Assembly: GCF_900566085.1 (NCBI RefSeq)
Contig: NZ_UPHT01000090.1
Coordinates: 1 to 47,145 of the forward strand
Length of the DNA: 47,145 nucleotides
DNA from: Mycobacterium attenuatum
Lineage (GTDB): Bacteria > Actinomycetota > Actinomycetes > Mycobacteriales > Mycobacteriaceae
Direction: 5' to 3'
Position 1 is the first letter of the stretch. Every line of letters starts with the position of its first letter. Under the pieces are notes generated by a model that was not told where the DNA came from, made no database searches, and worked only from the letters and a program-made list of their open reading frames with translations. Positions 1 through 7,573 of the stretch are shown here, in pieces. Position numbers and translations under genes: made by a program.

Positions 1-1
1 C

Positions 2-118
2 ACCGCCGCCAGCATCCTTGACCGCCTGCTACACCACGCCACCATCGTGGTGACCTCCGGCGAGTCCTACCGAATGCGCCACGCCGACCGCAAGAAGGGA
101 GCCGCCAAACCCAGTTAG
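2..118 (+). CDS. istB: C-terminal end of an IS21-family IstB-like ATPase (partial)
   Basis: The window opens inside a reading frame that ends at a TAG (116-118) and gives 38 residues. The run DRLLHHATIVVTSGESYRM is typical of the C-terminus of IstB, the AAA+ helper ATPase of IS21-family elements, which normally ends in a basic tail as here. The catalytic part lies outside the window. It lies just left of the IS3/IS110 cluster, so the locus has taken several insertions. Family assignment rests on a short tail only. Confidence 0.7.
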   Translation, partial: TAASILDRLLHHATIVVTSGESYRMRHADRKKGAAKPS

Positions 119-182
119 CCAATCACCTGCAACGGAGTGGGGACTTTTCCTGGCCACCAGCGGGTGAGGGGGACCCATTTGA

Positions 183-201
183 TGGTCCAGTCGCTATGCG
201 G
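183..201 (+). repeat. Left terminal inverted repeat of the IS3 element
   Basis: The bases tggtccagtcgctatgcgg match the reverse complement of 2680-2698 at 17 of 19 positions. The repeat lies just beyond, and slightly overlaps, the 3' end of orfB, as expected for IS3. Confidence 0.8.
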
Positions 202-1047
202 CTTGGGGTCGGTGGGTCGTGGTCCACTGTAGGGCGAACTCGGTTGGGGTGAGTTCGCCGTGGGCCGAATGGGGCCGGTTGGCGTTGTAGTCGCGGCGCC
301 AGTCTTCGATAATTACCCGGGCTTCCAGCAGCGAGTCGAAGCGCCAGGAGTTGAGTAGTTCATCACGGAGCCGGCCGTTGAACGATTCGATCCAAGCGTT
401 CTGCCACGGCGAGCCCGGATCTATGAAAAGTGAACCAGCACTGTTGAATCGGCACCAATCACGCACGGCATACGCCACGAACTCCGGGCCGTGGTCGAAA
501 CGCACATAGACCGGCGCTCCTCGCAGTGTGGCCGTGCGATCCAAGACCGCGACGACGCCATCGGCGTCGATGGATCGATCGACCTCGATCGCCAGTGCTT
601 CGCGGGTGAACTCATCGATGACGTTGAGCATCTTGAGCGTGCGGCCATCAGCGGTGGTGTCGAACTGCAAGTCCATCGCCCAGATTACGTTCGGGCGAAT
701 CGGCGACATCGCCCCCACCTCGACACCGATACCGGTGAGCCGCTTCTTCTTGCGGCGCTGCGGGACCCGCAGGCCCTCCTCGCGCCACAGCCGGCGGATC
801 CGCTTGTTGTTGACCTTCCAGCCGGCTCGACGGGCCATCTTGGCTGCCCGCCGCCACCCCAGCGAGGCCGGTCGGTGGAGAACCGGCGCAGCCAGGCGCG
901 CAACTCGGCCTCCTCGGTGGTGATGATCGGCGGCGTCAGGCGCATCGTCGATCGGTGCAGACCCACGACCGTGCAGGCACGGCGTTCGGATACCCCGAAC
1001 CGCTCGCGCAGAGCCGTGACGGCAGTGCGCTTGCGGTTCGGGGTCAG
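194..1047 (-). pseudogene. IS3-family transposase OrfB (rve integrase), frameshifted
   Basis: This is the DDE transposase of the IS3 element. The frame from about 1047 down to about 860 encodes the N-terminal part (LTPNRKRTAVTALRERF, then HRSTMRLTPP and ending RPRWG). The frame 838-194 encodes the rest, with AMDLQFD (first Asp), RFDHGPEF (second Asp) and WIESFNGRLRDE (Glu). The two halves join in normal homologues as RPRWGWRRAAKMARRAGW. Here one base is missing near 855, so the product is broken. The usual DN of the second motif reads DH. A programmed shift at this internal site is unlikely, since IS3 elements shift at the orfA/orfB boundary. Confidence 0.85.
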
Positions 1048-1065
1048 AAGTTTCCAGTGATGATG

Positions 1066-1250
1066 GTTATCGGATGCCGGCCCGAGGATCTGACCCCGAA
1101 ATTTCCTGGCCGATCGAGTGCCTTTCGTGAGGACCTGTCGAGCCTCGGGGCGGCATCCACCACATGAGAACTCGGGCTTCGGCGCGAAGCGGTGTGACCT
1201 GATAGGAGCGTGCTCGCCCGCGGCCCATCACTGGCCTGTCCACCCCTTTT
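1066..1250 (+). ncRNA. Candidate IS110 bridge RNA
   Basis: The non-coding left end folds into two guide-bearing loops. Stem 1: 1072-1087 (GGATGCCG g CCCGAGG) pairs with 1143-1158 (CCTCGGG g CGGCATCC), 15 of 16 pairs, enclosing a putative target loop. Stem 2: 1191-1198 (GGTG-u-GAC) pairs with 1238-1244 (GTCCACC), enclosing a putative donor loop. In loop 2, 1202-1211 (ATAGGAGCGT) equals the element's last ten bases (2349-2358), and 1226-1234 (CATCACTGG) is the exact reverse complement of core plus first seven bases (1054-1062). In loop 1, 1098-1106 (GAAATTTCC) matches the left target GAAGTTTCC at 8 of 9. That is the guide pattern known from the IS621 bridge RNA. RNA ends are estimates. Confidence 0.8.
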
Positions 1251-1281
1251 CGTACGACCCGACCAACGGAAAGGGACTACC

Positions 1282-2343
1282 GTGCACATGGCCGGCAGCA
1301 AACGACTCGTCATCGGCGGCGTGGACACGCACTGCGCCACCCATCACGCCGCGGTCATCGACCGCAACGGCCGGCTGATCGCCGGCGCCGAATTCTCCGC
1401 CACACCAGTAGGTTACGCATCGATGCTCACATGGATGCGCTCGAAAAGGAAACTCGGCCAGGTCGGTGTCGAAGGAACCGGCGCCTACGGGGCCGGGCTT
1501 GCCCGCTACCTGCACCAGCAGGGCATCGAGGTACTCGAAGTTCCCCGACCTGACCGACGACTCCGCCGCCAACGCGGTAAGAGCGATCCGATCGACGCCG
1601 AAGCAGCAGCACGAACCGTACTGGCAGGCAAAGCAAGCGGAGCGCCGAAGCTCGCCGACGGTCCCATCGAAGCCATCCGGATGCTGCGCGTCGCCCGCAA
1701 CGGTGCCGTCAAAGCCCGCACCGCCGCCCTCAACACCCTGCGCTCGATGGTCATCACCGCTCCCGAACCACTGCGCACCCAGCTACGTTCTCTATCCTCG
1801 GCGCAGCTCGTTACCGCCTGTGCACGTCTGCGGCCCGACCCCACCAACCTCCTCGACCCCGCCCAGTCGGCCAAACAGGCCCTACGTTCGATCGCCCAAC
1901 GGGCTCAGCATCTCGACACCGAAACACGTTCCCTACGAAAGCAACTGGACGACCTCATCCAGACCGCCGCACCGGCGACCGCCGCGATATTCGGGCTCGG
2001 CCCAGACACCGTGTCGGCACTGCTGGTGACCATCGGTGACAACCCCGACAGGCTGCGCAGCGAAGCCGCATTTGCCCACCTCTGCGGCGTCGCCCCCATC
2101 CCGGCGTCGTCGGGCAAAACCCACCGCCACCGACTACACCGCGGCGGCGACCGCGCCAGCAACAGCGCGCTGCACATCGCCACCGTCGTGCGACTGCGCT
2201 ACGACCCCCGCAGCCGCGCCTACGCTGACCACCGCACCACCGAAGGTCTGTCCATGCCCGAAATCATCCGCTGCCAAAAGCGCTACCTGGCCCGCGAAAT
2301 CTTCCACTCACTCCGCGCCGACTACGCCCAACTCAGCACTTGA
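1282..2343 (+). CDS. IS110-family recombinase (DEDD transposase)
   Basis: The product has 353 residues and an N-terminal RuvC-like DEDD domain: D15 (VDTH), E64 (GVEGTG), and D102/D105 (SDPIDAE). The C-terminal Tnp domain carries the serine site in PASSGKTHR (S276/S277). Both parts are full length and no stop or shift is seen, so the enzyme may be active. GTG 1282 is chosen because GGAAAGG lies 8-14 bases upstream; ATG 1288 in the same frame is the alternative. IS110 recombinases cut and rejoin donor and target DNA guided by the bridge RNA encoded just upstream. The stop is 15 bases from the right end of the element. Confidence 0.93.
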   Translation: MHMAGSKRLVIGGVDTHCATHHAAVIDRNGRLIAGAEFSATPVGYASMLTWMRSKRKLGQVGVEGTGAYGAGLARYLHQQGIEVLEVPRPDRRLRRQRGKSDPIDAEAAARTVLAGKASGAPKLADGPIEAIRMLRVARNGAVKARTAALNTLRSMVITAPEPLRTQLRSLSSAQLVTACARLRPDPTNLLDPAQSAKQALRSIAQRAQHLDTETRSLRKQLDDLIQTAAPATAAIFGLGPDTVSALLVTIGDNPDRLRSEAAFAHLCGVAPIPASSGKTHRHRLHRGGDRASNSALHIATVVRLRYDPRSRAYADHRTTEGLSMPEIIRCQKRYLAREIFHSLRADYAQLST

Positions 2344-2360
2344 CATCTATAGGAGCGTCC

Positions 2361-2647
2361 GCCGAGATCTCCTTGAACATGTCGATGTCGAGAGCCTGGT
2401 TGGCGACCAGCTTCTTGAGCCGGGCGTTCTCGGCTTCGAGGTCTTTGAGTCGCTTGGCGTCGCTGGCTTTCATGCCGCCGTATTGGGCCAGCCAGCGATG
2501 CCACGTCGACTCAGCGATCTCAAGATGCCGGCACACCTCGTTGAGTTCTTGGCCGGAGCCCAACAGCTTGTTGCCCTCGGCCAGCTTGCGGATGACCTGA
2601 TCCGGCGTATGCCGCCGGCGCTTGTTCGATGCCATGTCGTTGCTCAT
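2361..2647 (-). pseudogene. IS3-family OrfA (HTH protein), 3' end cut by IS110
   Basis: The frame starts MSNDMASNKRRRH at 2647 (a TTG at 2674 is also in frame) and has the IS3 OrfA layout: a helix-turn-helix (about residues 10-50, EVCRHLEIAESTWHRWLAQYGG), then a leucine-zipper-like segment (KRLKDLEAENARLKKL). After KEISA it enters IS110 sequence and stops at 2333 with foreign residues. The lost end, GNF-stop, is still readable at 1044-1055 beyond the IS110 insert. This pins down the insertion point. Confidence 0.85.
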
Positions 2648-2679
2648 TCTTCTTCCTGCCCGAACATCGGGCAATGAAG

Positions 2680-2698
2680 TCGCATAACGACTGGACCA
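2680..2698 (-). repeat. Right terminal inverted repeat of the IS3 element
   Basis: The bases tcgcataacgactggacca are the partner of the repeat at 183-201. The repeat lies a short way upstream of the orfA start, as usual in IS3 elements. Confidence 0.8.
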
Positions 2699-2991
2699 CT
2701 ACGACGGGCTCACCTCACCCGAGCGTGGCCAGAGCATCGGCCGTCCGCACCGGGCACCGACCTTGAGCACAATGCGCAAAAGCCGGAAATCGTCGCTTAT
2801 TCCCACTATCGCCCACAAGCGCGACACAGCGGCAGCCGACGTTTTAAGTTCGGTTTCACAAGCACCGAAGACATTCGCGATCAGCAGCGCGAAAGTCAAT
2901 TGGCGCAGGGTGAATATCCATTCTCGATTACCGTTCTGCCGGTTTTCTTCGGGCGCAGACGAATCGACACGAGCAGACACGGAGTACGTCA
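2699..2991. other. Intergenic region between the IS cluster and the PE gene
   Basis: I see no convincing gene. A minus-strand open frame spans it and runs into the PE gene, but it shows no family motif and no good start. The part just before 2992 must hold the promoter and ribosome site (cggag near 2979) of the PE gene. The region could hold the remains of whatever the IS3 element landed in. Confidence 0.5.
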
Positions 2992-3327
2992 ATGCAGCCC
3001 ATGTCATTCGACCCGGTGGTGGCCGACATCGGAAGCCAGGTGGCCGACCTCGGCACCCGGTCCGTGCAGGCCGGCGCGACGGCGGCGACATCGTTGACCG
3101 GACTGGCACCAGCGGGAGCAGACGAGGTCTCGGCGCAGGCGGTAACGGCTTTCCACACCGAAGCAGCCTCGATGCTGGACCTGAACCAGGCAGCGCAGCA
3201 CGAGCTGATGCGAACCGGCGCGGCGTTCAGACAAGTCGCGCAGACCTACGCCGAGGTCGACCAAACCGCCGCCGACAGCGTGTTGTCGGCCCTTTTTCCG
3301 ATGACCAACCCGTGGTTGGCCTGGTAA
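2992..3327 (+). CDS. PE family protein, PE35-like
   Basis: The 111-residue product resembles PE35, the PE protein of the ESX-1 locus: it starts MQPMSFDPVVADIG, has LTGLAPAGADEVSAQ (very close to PE35's VTGLVPAGADEVSAQ), and keeps the type VII export signal YxxxD as YAEVD (about residues 85-89). It is a bare PE domain with a short tail ending NPWLAW, and no PGRS. PE35 normally pairs with PPE68 and precedes esxB-esxA; here neither partner follows, so it is an orphan copy beside an IS cluster. ATG 2992 has CGGAG 9-13 bases upstream; ATG 3001 is possible. It may need a PPE partner elsewhere to fold and be secreted. Confidence 0.8.
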   Translation: MQPMSFDPVVADIGSQVADLGTRSVQAGATAATSLTGLAPAGADEVSAQAVTAFHTEAASMLDLNQAAQHELMRTGAAFRQVAQTYAEVDQTAADSVLSALFPMTNPWLAW

Positions 3328-3908
3328 CCACGCCCGGCCAATCGATTGCCGGCGAGGCCATTGTGCCGGACGAATTCTCCGGTGACCGATAGGACCTAAA
3401 TAAAACCGAATAAGTCGGGAATCACATCATGGTTGTATCCAGCAGCAAAGAATGGCCGGACAGTCGACTGACCCGCCGCGCCGGGCCTCGGCGACCTCGA
3501 CATGTCACTGACATCCTTGACCTGGCTGATCAAGCCAGGTTCCTTGGCGAGCACACAACAGGAGCTAACCGGGCGCTCGACTCCGATGTGCCGCGCCCCA
3601 TTCCATCGCCACCTGCCACGAGGACGCTTGTCCCGAAGCATCGAACAGTCGCCGTTGCCATTCGGCGATCATCGCCGGATATCTCCCCGCCGGCCGTCCC
3701 GCATGGAGATGGCATCGGCCTGCCCGCGAGGAGTTCAACGCCTGGTTGCTTGAGCAAGCCAGCCCGTCAAGGCCCAACACCACCCGCATGTCACCTCCCC
3801 GGGTTGGCGTTCGCCGGTGGCGGTGCGGGCTAAGCCTGGTCGCCTCGCATTGCTCACCGACGGCTCGTGCCCCGCGCAAACCGTCGCTATCCTGGTCTGT
3901 TGATCCGC
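3328..3908. other. Gene-poor region after the orphan PE gene
   Basis: About 580 bases lie between the PE gene and the response regulator. Open frames exist on both strands (the longest about 130 codons at 3429-3833, plus strand), but they are rich in Pro and Arg, carry no domain I know, and look like GC-rich chance frames. No PPE or Esx start motif is seen. It may be degraded sequence linked to the lost PE partners. Confidence 0.5.
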
Positions 3909-4574
3909 TCAGCGTGACACGATCGCCGCAAATTCTTGTTCGGGCCGGCCGGTAGCGCCGTAGCGCAGGCCAACACTCACGTCACCATTGGCCGCCATCG
4001 CCGCCAGATAACGTTGGGCGGTGGCTCTGGATATCCCGATGGCCACCGACACCTCGGCCGCCGACATGGGTGTCTGCGACTTCTTCAGTGCCCGCAGCAC
4101 AAGCTGTTTGGTGGGAGAGGCCGCGGCTGCGGAGGCTTGCGCGGGGGCGACCCGGGGGCGAAGCGCATCCAGTGCGGCGTCGACGTCGCGGGCACTGAGG
4201 TTGGGGCCGGACAGGATTTTCCGGTAGCGGGCGTAACCGGAGAGCCGGGCGGCAAGTTCGGTGGTCGAGAACGGCTTGACGAGGTAGCTCAACGCGCCCG
4301 CCGACATGGCGGCACGAACCGTCTCCGCTTCCGTAGCTGCTGTGAGAATCATGCTGTCCGAACGTAATTCGCGAACCAAGTCGATCCCGGACCCGTCGGG
4401 AAGGTATACATCGACCAACGCCAGGTCAACGGCGGGCGCGTTGCGAGCGGCCGCAACGGTGTTGGCGGTGCCGGTGACCGCGAAACCTGGCATCGCGGCC
4501 ACGACTCCGGCATGCATGTTGGCGACACGGAAATCGTCGTCGACCACCAGCACGGTCAGGTCTGGCCCACCCAT
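3909..4574 (-). CDS. CitB/DcuR-type response regulator
   Basis: The 221-residue protein has an N-terminal receiver domain (VLVVDDDFRVANMH; phosphoacceptor D55 in ALVDVYLPDGSG; conserved Lys in YLVKPF) and a C-terminal winged-helix region (SAAEVSVAIGISRATAQRYL, about residues 165-185), the layout of CitB/DcuR/DctR regulators. The start at 4574 overlaps the end of the sensor kinase gene by 19 bases, so the two are translationally coupled. Such pairs sense C4-dicarboxylates or citrate and activate uptake or catabolic genes. No transporter gene lies next to the pair, so the target and signal are unknown. Confidence 0.88.
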   Translation of the reverse strand: MGGPDLTVLVVDDDFRVANMHAGVVAAMPGFAVTGTANTVAAARNAPAVDLALVDVYLPDGSGIDLVRELRSDSMILTAATEAETVRAAMSAGALSYLVKPFSTTELAARLSGYARYRKILSGPNLSARDVDAALDALRPRVAPAQASAAAASPTKQLVLRALKKSQTPMSAAEVSVAIGISRATAQRYLAAMAANGDVSVGLRYGATGRPEQEFAAIVSR

Positions 4575-6241
4575 TGCCCCTCCTCGGCCATCACACGCGG
4601 CAGTCGGGCGATGAACTCGGCGCCCCGCAACGACGCCGCCGCGTCGCCCCGGCTCGAGAGCCAAAGATCGCCGCCCAGAGAACGGCTGATCTGTCGGGAC
4701 AACGCCAGCCCGATTCCGCGCCCGCCCGGTATTCCAGAGTCGTGTTTGGTCGTGGCGCCCTCGGTGAACAGCTGCTCGACGAAGTCGAGCGCCACACCGT
4801 CGCCACTGTCGACGACAGTGACATGCAAAGTCGAATCTTCTTGCAGCAGTTCGATTTCCACTTCCCGGGGAGCGTTTCGGCTTACCCGGGCGGCGTCGAT
4901 CGCATTGTCCAGCAGGTTACCCACCACGGTGGTGACGTCGACGGGCAACTCGAGCCGGCCGGCTATCCAGGTGCTCTCGCCGATGCGCAGCGTAACTCCG
5001 GCCTCGCGGGCAGCTGCGGCCTTGGCCGCCAAGAACGCCTGCAAGTGCGTGTCACGAATAGCGTCGATGCCCGGTACCGCGGACGCCAATGGACCCGACC
5101 CGAGTAGCTCCTCCAGATACTGCAAGCCCTCCTCGACGTGGCCGGTGTGCAGCAGCCCAGTGAGCAGGTGCAGGCGATTCGCGAACTCATGGCGCTGCGC
5201 GCGCAGCGCGGTACTCATCACTTGCACGGCATCGAGTTGGCGGGTCAGCGACTCGACATCGGTCCGGTCCCGCACCACCAATACCGTTCCCAGCTCGCGG
5301 CCGTCGCGGGATACCTTTCGCGCCGAGACCACGACGATCCGCTGGCCCACTGTGGCCAGCGTGGGAGCGGCCTCGGCCGCGGTGAACACGTCGAGAACAC
5401 GTGGGGTCAGCCCGATCTGGTCGATGCGGCGGCCCGCGTCGTTGCCGATCTCCAGCAGTCGGCACGCCTCGTCGTTGACGAAGGTGATGCCCCCGGTTTC
5501 GTCGGCCGCCAGGACACCCTCGCCGATACCGTGCAGCACCGCGGCCTGGGTGCGGACCAACTCGGCCATCTCGGCCGGCCGCAGCCCCAGGGTCAGCCCC
5601 CGCCAGCGCCTGGCCAATGCCACCGACCCGGCCACACCGATCAGCAGCGCCGCACCGCCCAACGGGGCCAATACCCGCAGATTCTTCGAGAATTGCTCGT
5701 CGAACGCCTTGGTGGAGATGCCCACGCTGACCATGCCCAGCACCCGGTTCGAACCCGGTTCCACCACAGGCACTTTCGCGACGATCGACCGGCCGAGGCT
5801 ACCGGATTGGTGAATTACCTGTTCGTGTCCGGCCAGCGCCTCGGCAGGATCGGTGCTGACCCGGCGCCCCAGCTTGTCTCGATGCGGGTGCGCCAACCGG
5901 ATGCCCTGAATGTTGGCGATGACCACGAATAGCACATGCGTGCGCTGCTCGACTCGCGAAGCGACGCTTTGCAATGGACCGGCCGCCAATTCGTCGACCA
6001 ACGCTGGGCTTGGCGTCAACGGGTTCTGGTCGTAGCGCGAGATGTTGGTGAGCACCGTGGGCGACGACGCCACCACCCGAGCGATGTCCAATGCGTGAAC
6101 ACCGTATTGGAGATCCAGGCGGTGCCGGTTGAACTGGGCGAACAATCCGAATGCGACGACCAGCGTCAGCGTCACGAGCACGAGTTGCAGCAGCAGTACC
6201 CGGCTGGCGAGCCGCAAGTCGATGCGACCCCGGTAGGCCAT
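4556..6241 (-). CDS. CitA/DcuS-like sensor histidine kinase
   Basis: The 561-residue protein has a first transmembrane helix at about residues 15-35, an extracytoplasmic PDC/CitA-type sensor domain (about 40-185; ARVVASSPTV and LGMVSVGIS are typical), a second helix (about 190-212), a cytoplasmic PAS domain (about 225-335; EGVLAADETGGITFVND), a phosphorylated His at 351 (RAQRHEFANRLH), and an HATPase domain with the N box at 440-450 (GNLLDNAIDAA) and glycine boxes DSGDGV and GGRGIGLAL. This is the standard arrangement for a dicarboxylate or citrate sensor. It is first in the pair with the regulator at 3909-4574. The start at 6241 has AAGG upstream. Confidence 0.9.
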   Translation of the reverse strand: MAYRGRIDLRLASRVLLLQLVLVTLTLVVAFGLFAQFNRHRLDLQYGVHALDIARVVASSPTVLTNISRYDQNPLTPSPALVDELAAGPLQSVASRVEQRTHVLFVVIANIQGIRLAHPHRDKLGRRVSTDPAEALAGHEQVIHQSGSLGRSIVAKVPVVEPGSNRVLGMVSVGISTKAFDEQFSKNLRVLAPLGGAALLIGVAGSVALARRWRGLTLGLRPAEMAELVRTQAAVLHGIGEGVLAADETGGITFVNDEACRLLEIGNDAGRRIDQIGLTPRVLDVFTAAEAAPTLATVGQRIVVVSARKVSRDGRELGTVLVVRDRTDVESLTRQLDAVQVMSTALRAQRHEFANRLHLLTGLLHTGHVEEGLQYLEELLGSGPLASAVPGIDAIRDTHLQAFLAAKAAAAREAGVTLRIGESTWIAGRLELPVDVTTVVGNLLDNAIDAARVSRNAPREVEIELLQEDSTLHVTVVDSGDGVALDFVEQLFTEGATTKHDSGIPGGRGIGLALSRQISRSLGGDLWLSSRGDAAASLRGAEFIARLPRVMAEEGQWVGQT

Positions 6242-6323
6242 GAGGGGACCTTACCGCCCAACGGTGGGCCACCGGCCCCGCAATTGCGCGACTGCGGGTG
6301 CGGCGAGCCGTGCGCATCAGACG

Positions 6324-6874
6324 TCACATCGACGCTTGTTCGAGCACGTGGAGGCGGTTCTTGGCGTGGGCTGACAGGCACCAGGACGAAACTGCCGAGG
6401 CCAGCAGGGCGGCCATCCAGAACCAGTCCTCGATGTCCCAACCGGATGGCCACGTATGCAATACCGGCCCAGGGCGGCCACGACGGCCATCAACACCACC
6501 AGCACCCGCGAAGAGGGCCGCCAGTGCGCGAATGAATACACCCGACGCGCGGTGATCCCGGCGGCCGCACCGCGCACCCGCGGATCGGCCGGCACCGGCC
6601 CCCGCACGCTTGCGTCGATGGCAGCCGATCGCTGCGCGGCGTCCAGACCCGCGAGCGCGTCGGCATAGACCCGGTGCGAAGCGCTGGTCAGAGCGGCTGC
6701 AGCCACTCCGAAGACCACGATGCACGCGCCGGTGAACGGGGTGAACAGCCACGGCTGGAACCGGCCCGTCACCAGCCCCCGTACGCACCAGTCCGTGACC
6801 AGGGCCATCGCGTAGACGCCCGCCGATGCCAGGGCTCGCACCCACCAGCGCTTGAGCACAATCCGGTTAAGCAT
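6324..6874 (-). pseudogene. Small multi-pass membrane protein, apparently frameshifted
   Basis: From ATG 6874 the frame encodes MLNRIVLKRWWVRALASAG with three likely membrane helices (residues about 12-32, 45-65, 125-140). It then loses its hydrophobic pattern and ends at 6317. From about 6480 downward the neighbouring frame continues sensibly with WDIEDWFWMAALLASAVSS, a fourth helix, and stops at 6324. The two frames meet near 6445-6490, so a single-base indel (or a sequencing error) has broken a protein of about 180 residues. I do not recognise the family. It lies upstream of the sensor kinase in the same direction but 82 bases away. Confidence 0.55.
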
Positions 6875-7027
6875 GACTCTTCCCTTTCCCAGGGGTCGCA
6901 GTGTTTCCAGAAGAAGCTGGCGGCTACTGCTTGTCGAATCGTCGATTCCTTGAACCCGATGACAGCTGTGCTTCGGGAGCCCGACTATCAGGTCCGCCAA
7001 TACGGACAACCGCTTACTATCGCCGTC

Positions 7028-7573
7028 ATGCCCCGCTCGAAAATCCTGATCACCGGCGTCACCGGCCAGGTCGCCGCACCGGTCGCGCGCGCGCTGGCAA
7101 CCGACAACGAGGTTTGGGGCATCGCGCGCTTCACCGATGCTGCGGCGCGGGCCGGCCTCGAGAAGGCCGGTGTCCGTTGCCAATCGGTCAACCTGGCCGC
7201 GGGCGACTTCACCGCGATCCCGTCAGACTTCGACTATGTCCTCAACTTTGCGGTCGCTAAGAGCGGCAACTGGGACAAGGACCTCGGCGCCAACGCGGAG
7301 TCGATCCCGAAATTGCTTGCAGTAGCGTCGGTTCCCGCGACCACGCTCAACTGGGCCGGCGACCAGCTGGTCAGCGTCCAGGAATGGTGCGCCTACCTGG
7401 GCACCCTCGTCGGCAAGGAACCGGTGTTCGCCGAGAGCGACCAAGCGCTGCGCGGAAATCCCGTGGACCTGACCCGGATGCGCGAACTCATCGGCAGCGC
7501 AACCACAGTCGACTGGCGCGACGGATTACGCCGGATGGTGGCCGGATTTCACCCGGAGCTGGCCCACGCCTAA
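7028..7573 (+). CDS. NAD(P)-binding epimerase/SDR-like protein lacking the catalytic core
   Basis: The 181-residue product opens with a Rossmann fold (MPRSKILITGVTGQVAAPVA) and ends with the C-terminal part of an NAD-dependent epimerase (TLNWAGDQLVSVQEWCAYL...VDWRDGLRRM). Mycobacterial relatives are about 300 residues. Here the central third, which carries the YxxxK active site and the nucleotide-sugar pocket, is missing: after GANAESIPKLL the sequence jumps straight to ASVPATTLNW. The frame is kept, so this is a clean in-frame deletion, and the protein could still bind a dinucleotide but not catalyse the usual reaction. An upstream in-frame ATG is possible, but 7028 gives the natural beta-alpha-beta start. 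Confidence 0.7.
   Translation: MPRSKILITGVTGQVAAPVARALATDNEVWGIARFTDAAARAGLEKAGVRCQSVNLAAGDFTAIPSDFDYVLNFAVAKSGNWDKDLGANAESIPKLLAVASVPATTLNWAGDQLVSVQEWCAYLGTLVGKEPVFAESDQALRGNPVDLTRMRELIGSATTVDWRDGLRRMVAGFHPELAHA

Larger units (their letters stand above)
1056..2358 (+). mobile_element. IS110-family insertion sequence with core dinucleotide CC
   Basis: The boundaries come from where IS3 sequence stops and restarts: orfA/orfB junction sequence ends at 1055, and orfA coding sequence resumes at 2361. Both junctions carry CC (1054-1055 and 2359-2360), read as the core dinucleotide left on both sides by IS110 recombination. There are no terminal inverted repeats, as expected for the IS110 group. 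The left end has about 226 bases before the transposase start and the right end only about 15 bases after its stop, the arrangement seen in IS110-group elements that make a bridge RNA from the left end. Simple excision to one CC leaves orfA one base out of its usual frame, so one base may have been lost at the junction. Confidence 0.85.
183..2698 (-). mobile_element. IS3-family insertion sequence, split by an IS110 element
   Basis: The element is bounded by imperfect inverted repeats at 183-201 and 2680-2698 (17 of 19 match). It carries an orfA at the right and an orfB at the left, both on the minus strand, the usual IS3 layout. An IS110-family element sits between orfA and orfB. Without that insert the element would be about 1.2 kb, normal for IS3. 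The flanking bases (atttga on the left, ctacga on the right) show no target duplication, which suggests rearrangement after insertion. orfB also has a frameshift, so the copy is very probably dead. Confidence 0.85.

Noticed and set aside
194..1047. Programmed frameshift to make a full IS3 OrfB
   Set aside because: The shift is inside orfB near 855, not at the orfA/orfB junction where IS3 elements shift, and no slippery heptamer is evident; a deletion is simpler.
1143..1153. CTCGGGGCGG as the right-target guide of the bridge RNA
   Set aside because: These bases are fully used in the long basal stem with 1072-1087, so they are better explained as structure than as a guide.
2992..3908. A possible ESX-1-like locus after the PE35-like gene
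   Set aside because: No PPE, WXG100 or ESX component can be found downstream; the next gene is a response regulator.
4512..5813. A 433-codon plus-strand frame opposite the sensor kinase
   Set aside because: Ser/Arg/Thr-rich antisense shadow of a gene with clear kinase motifs.
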